From Hydnum rufescens UP504 (lineage: Eukaryota; Basidiomycota; Agaricomycetes; Cantharellales; Hydnaceae): a DNA stretch of 64,000 nucleotides. The position numbers and the translations under genes are program-made. The stretch's first letter is position 1. Every line of letters begins with the position of its first letter. Under the pieces are notes generated by a model, which was not told the DNA's origin, did not search any database, and worked only from the letters and a program-made list of their open reading frames with translations. Shown piece after piece: positions 47,285 through 57,157 of the stretch. The stretch is from assembly GCA_014904985.1 (NCBI GenBank), contig MU129082.1, forward strand, positions 71,557 through 135,556, in the 5' to 3' direction.

Positions 47285-47931
47285 TGTCAGGGTTCGTCCG
47301 CTTCTTTTCCGATAACTCCGGTTTGCTTCCGATTTGTCTCCGGTGCTCTCCGGGCTCCGTCAGTTTATTTCTTCTTGTTTCCGTTTGTTTCCGTTTGCTT
47401 CCGAGTTCGTTCTGTCACGTTTCATTTCTCTTTCATTTCCTTTGATTCCGAGTTACCCACGCTAGTACCTGTCCTTGTTCCTGGCCACTCCCCTGTTCCT
47501 GTTTCCACCTCCCTTGTAACCACCCTCCCCCTTGATGATCACTCCCCTCGTAGTATAGCTGTCCTGTATAAGTAGTCCGGGGGCGAAGTCCAGAGGCCTC
47601 AGCTTTGGTCTCTCAGGATTTCCGCTATTACCCTGGACTACAGGTTTGTCCTTGTACTTCCTTATGTCTTCTATGAAAACTCAGGATTTCCGCTATTACC
47701 CCGGACTACAGTTCCGAGTGTGGTCCAGCTGACTCCTCGAGCTTAAGGACCGTCGTACTCACCTCCGCCTAGACCCTTCCGGGCTGCTGGAGCTCTCCTC
47801 TGTTCTCCTCCGCTCCTCTTATCTCAGCCTTGCCCGGATTCCTTCGGACTGAGCCGGACTTACGCCGGACCTAGTCGGACTTATCCGTGTTTATATTTGT
47901 TTGGTGCTCTCGTCGCAGCGTGGCCCTGACA
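47285..47931 (+). mobile_element. solo LTR 2 (647 bp)
   Basis: TGTCAGGGTTCG...GGCCCTGACA with the perfect target duplication GGAAA (47280-47284 and 47932-47936). Best-preserved copy of the family, with CpG sites still present. Contains TATAAGTAG and the doubled CTCAGGATTT motif (47612 and 47680). Confidence 0.92.
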
Positions 47932-48186
47932 GGAAAGTGACTTCAACCAGGCACATATTGATGCGTGGAATTCACCTGATTACAACCTTCCTATCTACGA
48001 GCCTGGTCAGGAGGACATTGTCCACCAAGCTCGTGGTTGCAACCTCTTCTCCACTAATGGAGAATCTCCTCGATTAATGCACTTTCGGCCATTTGTGAAG
48101 CCACGGGTGCTAATATCGATGAGACTTCCAATGCCATTGGCATGGATTCACATGTGGGGCCCAAATTCCTGGGTGCTAAGCTTACT
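47932..48186 (+). pseudogene. UDP-glucose 6-dehydrogenase chimeric fragment
   Basis: Two parts of UDP-glucose dehydrogenase are joined directly. The first (47933-48065) reads [20 protein letters not shown] then [20 protein letters not shown], the end of the N-terminal Rossmann region. The second (about 48065-48186), in another frame, reads [20 protein letters not shown] then [19 protein letters not shown], from the central helical domain. Roughly 200 residues between them, and the catalytic Cys segment after them, are missing. It ends at a GTATG donor-like site, followed by block 2 of the hairpin array. The intact family enzyme makes UDP-glucuronate with NAD+ in the cytosol. Confidence 0.85.
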
Positions 48187-49093
48187 GTATGTTTTTTTTT
48201 CTTTTTTCTTTTTTTACTAATGTATTTATTATTCTAGGTCATTGCATTACGCTCAATCGACAGACCCACATGAACCCCCCACCAGCACCTGCCAGAACCG
48301 ACGACGATGATACCGGAAAAGAGGAGGCACCACACACCTGCTGCGGTGGGGGTGTAGGTAAGTGTATTTTTTTTCATTCTTTACTAATGTATTTATTATT
48401 CTAGGTCACACTCGATCGACAGACCTGCACGAATCCCGCACTGGCACCCGCCAGAACCGATGATGATGATTACTGGGGCGAGATACGCAAGCGCATGCAG
48501 CCACACAAGACCCCAATGATCGACTATCTGCCACTAATAAAACGAGGCCTCAAATACGGTGCCACACACCTGCTTTGGTGGGTGTGTGGCAATATTAGGT
48601 GAGTATTTTCTTCATGGGGTGTACCATGATGCCAAAAGAGCAGCACCAGCTGCTCTTTTGGCATTGCTTGTATTATTTTTTTTACTAACGTATCCACTAT
48701 TTTAGGCTCTTTCTCCCTCCCTGAAACCCTGCCCCAATCAAAGCAGAGACAATGCCTACAGCAAAATATGGAGTGCGCAGCCACCCAGACCCCAACCCCC
48801 GAGTATCAGTGAGCTATAACACGACGACAAATCAGATACAGCACCCACACACCCGCTTCAGCGGGTGTGTGGTGACATCAGGTATGTCTAATCCCACTGG
48901 TGCCAAAAGAGCAGCAGGAGCTGCTCTTTTGGCACCCCTCTGTTTTCTTCTTTTTACTCATATTATTTATCATTGTTCTAGGTCCCTTCCCTAAGTGAAA
49001 ACCCGCCCAACAAGGACACGCACGAGCCCTCAACACAAAATTCGATGCGCAGCCGCCCAAGCCCTGAGTCTTGAACATGACAATGGACTTAAT
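48187..49093 (+). repeat. hairpin exon-intron array, block 2 (left arm of inverted repeat)
   Basis: On the plus strand, intron-like blocks are 48187-48237, 48358-48404, 48599-48705 and 48882-48981. The first two are short (47-51 bp), have TTACTAATG branch-like sequence and lack stem B. The last two (107 and 100 bp) carry stem B (48632 and 48900). Stem A precedes three donors (about 48330, 48561, 48846). The block between 48405 and 48598 is open in one frame (RTDDDDYWGEIRKRM, IDYLPLIKRGLKYG), but frames do not join across the proposed splices. From 48276 on it is the left arm of a long inverted repeat. Confidence 0.8.
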
Positions 49094-49657
49094 TAGGACA
49101 TCCCGCCCCGCGGGGGTTGAAAACCCGCCCCCATGACTCACGGGGGTAGAAGCCATGGGATACATGACAGGGTTGAAAAACCCGAGGAGAACCCACAGGA
49201 AACCCATGGGACAATATCCTCATCCTATTCTGTATATGGCCCATAGTAAGAGGGCCAGAAGATTATTTAACATTTATTTATTTATTTATTATAATTATAT
49301 ACAATATAAGTCAGATTTCATGTGGGGGCCTTGGCCATGTTCTCATCGGGTGAGCTTTCATGCAAGGAGGGGCAACAGGATGTGTGGCTGCAAGGATAGG
49401 GTGGCATTCGCGCGGGTTTTGATTGGGTGTTCATATCGGGTTGCAGGTGGCTGCGCAGGTCCGTGTTTCACCTTGGACCTCGGCTCTGTTCTTGTCATGG
49501 GGTTTCATGGATCAAGAGGACACCTAGAATGATTAAGAATACATTAGTTTTAGAAAAAACAGAAGTAGTGCCCAAAGAGCAGCTACTGCTGCTCTTTGGG
49601 TGCCGTTGAACTTACAACTATTACCACACACCCGCCGCGGCAGGTGTGTGCTATGAG
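49094..49657. repeat. spacer of the inverted repeat
   Basis: Contains palindromic CCCGCGGGGG and AACCCG motifs at the left, an AT-rich TTTATTTATT tract at about 49280, and one further stem B (about 49571-49606) and stem A (about 49622-49651), read on the minus strand. No gene. Confidence 0.6.
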
Positions 49658-50476
49658 ATTAAGTCCATCATCATGTTCAAGACTCAGGGCTTGGGCGGCT
49701 GCGCATCGAATTTTGTGTTGAGGGCTCGTGCGTGTCCTTGTTGGGCGGGTTTTCACTTAGGGAAGGGACCTAGAACAATGATAAATAATATGAGTAAAAA
49801 GAAGAAAACAGAGGGGTGCCAAAAGAGCAGCTCCTGCTGCTCTTTTGGCACCAGTGGGATTAGACATACCTGATGTCACCACACACCCGCTGAAGCGGGT
49901 GTGTGGGTGCTGTATCTGATTTGTCGTCGTGTTATAGCTCGCTGATACTCGGGGGTTGGGGTCTGGGTGGCTGCGCACTCCATATTTTGCTGTAGGCATT
50001 GTCTCTGCTTTGATTGGGGCAGGGTTTCAGGGAGGGAGAAAGAGCCTAAAATAGTGGATATGTTTAGTAAAAAAATAATACAAGCAATGCCAAAAGAGCA
50101 GCTGTGCTGCTCTTTTGGCATCGTGGTACACCCCATGAAGAAAATACTCACCTAATATTGCCACACACCCGCCGAAGCAGGGTGTGGTGGCACCGTATTG
50201 AGGCCTCGTTTTATTAGTGGCAGATAGTCGATCATTGGGGTCTTGCGTGGCTGCATGCGCTTGCGTATCTCGCCCCAGTAATCATCATCATCGGTTCTGG
50301 CGGGTGCCAGTGCGGGTTCGTGCGGCGGTCTGTCGATCGAGTGTGACCTAGAATAATAAATACATTAGTAAAGAATGAAAAAAAATACACTTACCTACAC
50401 CCCCACCGCAGCAGGTGTGTGGTGCCTCCTCTTTTCCGGTATCATCGTCGTCGGTTCTGGCAGGTGCTGGTGGGGG
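49658..50476 (-). repeat. right arm of inverted repeat (array block 3)
   Basis: Reverse complement of 48276-49093 with few differences. One of them turns the TGA in block 2 (after TPEYQ, about 48810) into CGA. Stem B copies are at about 49818 and 50090; stem A copies at about 49878, 50160 and 50398. The arm ends 13 bp before the N gap. Confidence 0.85.
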
Positions 50477-50489
50477 ATCTCTCTTCTTT

Positions 50490-50514
50490 NNNNNNNNNNN
50501 NNNNNNNNNNNNNN
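50490..50514. other. assembly gap, 25 N
   Basis: Twenty-five N between the inverted repeat and the second half of the gypsy remnant, so their adjacency is not proven. Confidence 0.99.
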
Positions 50515-53122
50515 CTAATGACTTTTAATGGAATGACCAAGCAGAAGAAGCCATGAACCAACTAAAAGAAGCTTCCACAAACCTTCCTGCTCGAAAAACA
50601 TTAAACATTGATATAGCCAGAGTGTTAAAAGAAGATGAACGAACATCAGATTATGGCCTTGTAACACTTGCAGTGGATAGCTCTATCATGGCAGTAGGAT
50701 GGATTGAATATCAAACCCTGGAAGATGGACGACATCCAATTGTCTTTGGATCAGTAACCAATAATGAAGCTGAAACCAAGTATTCCCAACCACAAATAGA
50801 ATTAAAAGGACTATTCAAAGCACTCAAAGCACAAAGGAATGATCTCTGGGGAATCCATTTTAGAGTGGAAGTAGATGCCAAATTTCTCAAGCAAACCATT
50901 AATACACCAGGATTACCAAATGCGGCTATGTCATGATGGATCTCCTACATTCAGCTATTTGATTGTGAATTGGTCCATGTTCCAGCCACAAAACACCAAG
51001 GTCCAGATGGATTATCTAGGTGCCCAGCATATGAAAATGACTCAGTTGAATCAGAAGATGAACTGGAGCCAGATGAACCAGGCCATTTTATTACTGGACC
51101 AAGACCTCATGAAGGATATGAAGACTGGATCCTTGTCTCAGAAACAAAACCAGAAGGATTGTCAAAACATTCAGAACATAAAAATGATTCAGAAAATTCA
51201 GAGATGAACTAGGGAATTATATTCCTGGGCCACAATCCCTAGAAGAATATGAAGACTGGACTCTGCATGATCCTCAGCAGCCACACTATCAGCTACAAGG
51301 ATTAAGAGGGAACCATATGAAGACATCATTGAATTCAGACAAAATAACACAGCAATATCACTCAAACCACAAGAAAATATGTCAAGACATGGTGGATTTG
51401 TAGCTCTTTCATGCCAAGCCCACTCAGTAACTCAAAGAAATTTCAATACAGTCTCACAACACTCAGAAATTGACTCAAAAACCAAAACCATCCACACAAA
51501 CTCAAAGATTCTGATGGAGAAGACTATTGGAAAAGAATTGAATATTACTTAAACCACTTAAAAATACCCTCAGGAGTCAAGAACACCAAAACATTTATTC
51601 AGAGTACTAAACACTATTTTTTGTATCAAGAAACCCTATGGAGAAGGCCTAAAATTGGTCAATTGCCACTGAAAGTTATCAAAAACCCAGATGATCGAGC
51701 CTGCTTATGTAAGGCAGTACATGATGAATCTGGTCACTGCGGATGAGACCCAATGTTCAAAAAATTATCAGACAGATTTTACTGGCCTAATATGTTATCC
51801 TATGTGGCCTGGTATTGCCAGACATGGCATGAATGCCAGCAAAGATCCGTGACCTGCCCAAATATCACATTGAGCCCAACCTACATTAATACAATATTAC
51901 ATAAATTTAATATGGACACAGTTCACATGCTGGTATCTAACGGATTCAAATACATCATTGATCTCTGGGATGATCTCTCTGGATGGCTGGAAGCAAAAAT
52001 GTTACGTAAGGCCTCAAGTAAGAATGTTGCCCAGTTTCTATTTGAAGACATCATGTGCCGGTTCGGCTGTGTATTACAAATCACTACGGACAATGGTGCG
52101 GAATTCAATGGATTAGTCCAAACCATGGCGGATGAATATAATGTTCCCATTGTCCAAGCAGCCCTGTATCACCCGGAAGCAAATGGAATGATAGAACACA
52201 GTCATAGGACCTGGATTAATTCGTTATTCGTCGCTAGTAAAGGAAATCCGAGTCAATGGTCAAAATATTTTTATTCATGTATGTGGGCAGACCAAGTAAC
52301 AGTAAAGTGGATGACCGGCCACACCCCCTATTACCTACTTTACGGAAAACATCATGTGTTTCCATTTGATATTACAGATGCATCATGGTATACATTAAAA
52401 TGGGGCGCAGTCCAAACCATGGAAGAATTACTAGCAATCTGTGGAATACAGTTAGCACACTGAGACGAGGATATCCAAGTGGCCTCAAGTGACATCCTCA
52501 AAGCAAGAATTTGAAGTGCACAGGATTATGCCAAACGAAATGAAAATATATTAGTAAATGGAAATTATTCACCAGGGACAATCGTGATGGTATTTAATTC
52601 TGTATTACTAATGCAACATGGACGAAAGGGGGAGGTACGGTGGATTGGACCATACAGGGTTTGGCATCATCACCCTCGCAGATCCTATCAACTTGAAGAA
52701 TTGGATGGAACCCTAATTAACGGAATATTCACTGGAAACCGATTAAAAAATACCATATGCGTGACAATATAACCATAATGGATGGCATCAGCAATGAGAG
52801 CCACAGCGCCATAGAAGAAGGATCAATTCAAGAAAATACACAAAAATCCACAAAAAATACAGGACATGCAATGACATTCAACAGGGATATTATTATCAAG
52901 AAACAGCATCCACCAGTATCCCTTGGACCGGAAAATCAATTAAGTACCTATCTTTGGCCACCACCAAGAGCCACAGATTCGTGGGGCTATTGGGAAGACA
53001 AATTAGTGGAGTGGAGGCGATGGAACATTCTTCAAGAAATTCTAGGGAGTCACACAGAAGAACCCCAAATCACTGAATCTTATTACGACTCATCTGAAGA
53101 AAGTCTAGATATGGAAATTTAA
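50515..53122 (+). pseudogene. Ty3/gypsy RNase H-integrase remnant
   Basis: RNase H is at 50520-50935, with acidic residues in LAVDSS, QIELKGL and EVDAKFL. It stops at a TGA after AMS and continues as WISYIQLFDCELVHVP then HQGPDGLSRC. Integrase has the zinc motif HDESGH...CQTWHEC (51720-51840) and the catalytic triad MDTVHM, TTDNGAEFNG and HPEANGMIE (51910-52200). RWIGPYRVWHHHPRRSYQL is the SH3-like tail, and a C-terminal region ends at 53122. At least four in-frame TGA codons sit where CGA would fit. Reverse transcriptase is not seen; it would lie in the gap or has been lost. Confidence 0.9.
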
Positions 53123-53716
53123 GTCTTAAAAAGGAAATCCCTGAAATTATTTCGACTAAAGCTGCATCACAAAAATTATTGGTAACCATACAAATCTGAG
53201 ATCACTCCAACGATGTGGGACTAAGAAAATCCTGCAATTGTCACCCTGGGGCCATGAGGCATTGAGTCGTGGAATGTGCTGTACCCACAAAAATCGACAC
53301 TACCGCCTTTAAAAAGAAGACCACGCTGCAAAATCAACGTCCCCTCTCCCACATCCTCTTTCTGCTATGCCCGGGTAGTCACAACTGTCAACAACTGTCT
53401 CCTCTTGCCTCTTCATAACTTAAGTAAGGTAAATTACCTGCTTATCACTTTCTCATCACCTTTCTCTCAGTCCACTCATATCTATTCCACTTGCTAGACA
53501 ACACTTCGCACGATGACCTAAAAGATGACTCCATCAGCTAGCTATCTCGCTTAAAGACATCTATCCCACGACAAAGATGAGTCATCAGGCTCAGGCACAG
53601 GTAAGGATGACAGGTATAAAAGCACGAACAACCACTAACAAAAAAAATACCAGCTGACCATCATCTGGACGACTTCGCATCAGCCAATCATCATCTGAAT
53701 TTCCACAGTCTCCACT
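53123..53716 (+). promoter_or_regulatory. possible LTR/promoter region with TATA box
   Basis: Begins after the gypsy frame. A TGTCACCCTGGGGCC at about 53238 could be an LTR start. TATAAAA at 53615-53621 lies about 100 bp before the ATG of the next ORF, with an A-rich leader. No target duplication could be paired. Confidence 0.4.
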
Positions 53717-55261
53717 ATGTCCAACTCAGCCTCACTTGACCTCACTGCGACCTCGACTCCCAACTACACATTCCAGTATATCAATATGCCTGCTCCTTCA
53801 CCTGTGCCTCCTATGCAGCTAACCGAACTTAAGCTCGGCAATGATACCTTCTTCAGCTCCTTGCCAAAGGAGAACGACAAGATAGATGAGGTATGAAACC
53901 CAGCATCTACAGATCGGCACACTGTTAATGTCCCCCAGAGCTTTTGGCCTGATTCAGTCAACCCATCTTCACATCAAATTGTAAAAATGTACAATAACGA
54001 CAAACAGTCCAAACCTAGTCCACCTGTAGGCCTTAATACCCAGTTAATGATCGACCCACATCTCACACTATACCATCAGATCCCCAACCCACACACCAAA
54101 TCTATCCAGTCTATTTTATTGGGCCCCGACTATCTTATATCCCAACAAGAGATCAAACAGGATCAAAATATAAAAAGGAACATAGAAGACCAACTGGTAG
54201 ATGCTGAAGCTTGACATGCCATCAACTTGTGACTTCTGATGTCCACCCAGACCCGGATCCCTCTCAGATCGTTCGCACCAGGTACTACTATATCAGATCT
54301 GTTCGCATTGCAACAGGAAGCCAACTCGAATCAGAATCCCAAGGAAAAGACCACAAATCAGGCTAGGTCCCCGACTGCTCAGCAATTATGCGATATATTC
54401 CACTCCTCCACCAACTCACTGACTTCAAACTTGACAAACTCTTCTCACCCATCATCCCACCTCTCGTCCCACTTATCATACTCCTCAAAACTTCCTCCGC
54501 GCACTCCTCACAACTTTTATAAGTGACCAATCAGTATCCCACAGCCCGGCAAAAATGCAAACTCGTACCGTGCATGGCCATCGTACAGACAGGCAATTGT
54601 GGATCATGAGTGCAACACTGCACAGCGATTAGATGATGTTCAATGAGAGTACGAAGATAAGCGTAACGAGGATGTAAAGCAGCATGTGGACCTTCTCAAC
54701 CAATTAAGTTGCACAGTCGCCAATCATAATATGCAAATCGATTCTCTCATGCTGCCTCTTGCACTTCTTTCATCCACTCTACATCAATGAGAAGCCGACC
54801 TCAAAATGAGATCCAAAATACTTGATAATCGCAACACCAAGTTAGCTCGCAATGAGGAATGCATTGCTAACTGGTGCAACCGCCTTCTCTATCCTTTGGC
54901 ATATCATCATGTATCGCAGACTGACAGACTATCCCGCATTTTTATCCAGGCAGCTGATATCATATGAAAACACCATCAACTAGATACGCCATCCTCAGCC
55001 TTTGCTCTCCATCATCATATTGCTCCTGCAATATCCCAGCTTGCATCATCTCTTCATGAAACGGACAAGTCCTTTCTGACAATCGTACCTGATGATCAAG
55101 CAGTCCTTTACTATACTAGGCATGTTCACAATATACAATATGACCTCCGAGACAATGAATGGGCTGAGTTCAAGAAAAACCTGGCTGCCCCCTATGAGCT
55201 TGCAGACCTCCCATCCAACCCAGCTACCAAAGACTCTGATGTGGATTCAAACAGGTGGTAG
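53717..55261 (+). pseudogene. gag-like ORF with internal TGA codons
   Basis: One frame of 515 codons runs from MSNSASLDLTATSTPNYTF to a TAG after DSNRW. It is interrupted by about eight stops, nearly all TGA and several of them in places where Arg (CGA) fits, such as before EYEDKRNEDVKQ and before EADLKMRSKIL. The N-terminal third is Pro/Ser/Thr-rich (PAPSPVPPMQLTELKLGND), and the second half is helical and probably coiled coil (HVDLLNQL, NRNTKLARNEECIANW). No zinc knuckle, protease or other pol domain is seen. A TATA box lies upstream. It could be the gag of a second element or a captured host gene. Confidence 0.5.
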
Positions 55262-55354
55262 CCCAATGTCATGTACCTATTTACCTCTTTCTGGCCTTAC
55301 AATAGCAAAACTCACGAATTCTACATCAGACCCAAAAAGCACCAATGTCAACTA

Positions 55355-55500
55355 TCCTCACTCCTCATATCCTCGCTCCTCACATCCCATATCCTCACTC
55401 CTCACATCCCGTATCCTCGCTCCTCACATCCCGTATCCTCACTCCTCACTCCCATATCCTCACTCCTCATATCCCATATCCACATATCTCATGCCTCATA
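55355..55500. repeat. CT-rich minisatellite
   Basis: Imperfect tandem units of about 22 bp based on CATCCCATATCCTCACTCCT. It follows the gag-like ORF. Confidence 0.85.
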
Positions 55501-55780
55501 ACCTCCCACTTCGCAAATCATACCTTGTATGCCACAACCCACAATCATCTCGCACCTCATAACCTCCTGCTTCACAACTCATACCTTGTATGTTGCGGCT
55601 CACAATCTCATGCCTCATAACCTCATGACTCATAACCCCGCATTTCATAGTCATCTGATCTGTTCCCCACTCCCCTTTGTCTTTTCTCTTTCTTTCTTTC
55701 TCACTGATCCCATCCTTAACAATAAAATCTGTGCCTCGAATGTTGCTTTCACAATATGCTCCAAGACTATGGTTGCCATG

Positions 55781-56431
55781 GTCAGGTTTTGGTCAGGTTT
55801 TGCCCAATTTGGGCAAAACCTAAACCTGACCAGGTTCCAAAATCACCCATGAGGGCAAAACCTGAACCTGACCTGAGGTTCGGTCTCATTCAGGTCAGGT
55901 TCAGGTTTAAACCTGGTTTAAACCTGAAACCTGAGGTATGAGGAAGCCAACATTTTCAGGGGGTACTACAGAATATCTACACCCTCTCCTCAAGTCTCTG
56001 CCTCTGCCACTCCCTTTACATCCTGCTTTAGATCCACATCTCCTTCCTAGCCCCCTTTCACTTCAATTTACTACTCACATATCTTCTGGAGATGGTATTT
56101 AGTCACTACATTCTGTCATGTGACTTGTGACTTGCACCAATTACCTCATTTGATGGCCAAGTCATGTGACCTCTGACTCCAGAACTATAGTCAGATGTGT
56201 AAATTGCCAGATTTGGTGCCAGAATAGTGGTCAATTTACATGGAATGGAACCTACACCCTACCTTTCAGGTTCAGGTTTAAACCTGGTTTCAGACTGGTT
56301 TTTGGATTCAGGGCAAGGACAAAACCTGAACCTGACCTGAAGAAAATGAAATGAAACCTGACCCCAATGGAACCTGACCTGGGTCAGGTTCAGGTTTAAA
56401 CTCAGGTTCCACAGGTTTAAACCTGAACCAC
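55781..56431. repeat. AACCTGA-type palindromic clusters
   Basis: Two clusters (55781-55936 and 56262-56431) of CAGGTTCAGGTTTAAACCTG-like units in both orientations, so that each cluster can fold on itself. Similar units are at 62716-62790 and 62955-62985. They may be decayed AACCCGA repeats like those at 45665 and 49094. Confidence 0.75.
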
Positions 56432-56469
56432 AGCATCCATATCCAAGACCAATGTACCAAATATGTCGC

Positions 56470-57157
56470 TGTCAGGGTTTGTCCCTTACTCTGGTCCACT
56501 CTGGTCCACTGGTCCTTGTCCAGGTTTGTCCCTTACTCCGGTCCACTCTGGATCACTCCGGTCCTTGTCCACCCACCTCCAGTCCAGTTCTCCGCTTAGT
56601 TCCTTCGCCCAAGTCCACTTTGCTTCTGGCTTGATTCTGGTTTGACTCCGATCCAACCCTATCGTGGTTTCATTTCCCTTTCATTTCCCATTGCTTCCGG
56701 TTTGTCCCCTGGCTGAGTTCCTGTTCCTGTTCCTGTCCCCCTTGTAACCACCCACAGTTTAGTGATCACTCCCCCATAGTATAGTCATCATGTATAAGTA
56801 GTCTGAGAGCGAAGTCCAGAGACCCCAGCTTTGGTCTCTCAGGATTTCTGCTGTTACTCCGGACTACAGGTCAGCCTTCATGTATTCTGTATTCATATTA
56901 CATAATCTCAGGATTTCTGCTGTTACTCTGGACTACAGCTCTGAGTATTATCCAGTCGACTCCACAAGCTTAAGGACCACCGTGCTCATTTCCACCTAGT
57001 CCCTTCCGGGCTGCTGGACCACTCCTCCGACACCCCTAACCTCCTTATCTCATTCTTGCCTGGATTCTTGCAGACTTAGCCAGACTTACACCAGACTTAG
57101 CCGGAATTATTTGTGTTTACATTTGTTTGGTGCCCTCATTGCAGCATGGCCCTGACA
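56470..57157 (+). mobile_element. solo LTR 3 (688 bp)
   Basis: TGTCAGGGTTTG...GGCCCTGACA. The target duplication is GTCGC on the left (56465-56469) and GTCAC on the right (57158-57162), one CpG to CpA change. The doubled CTCAGGATTT motif is at 56838 and 56907. More CpG decay than LTR 2. Confidence 0.88.

Noticed and set aside
46133..50476. Hairpins as bacterial-type terminators or a CRISPR array
   Set aside because: The sequence is eukaryotic, stems sit at splice-like positions, and there are no unique spacers of constant size.
46133..50476. Helitron with terminal hairpins
   Set aside because: Gene capture and hairpins made this attractive, but no 5' TC / 3' CTRR boundary with a hairpin at the right distance was found and there is no Rep/helicase.
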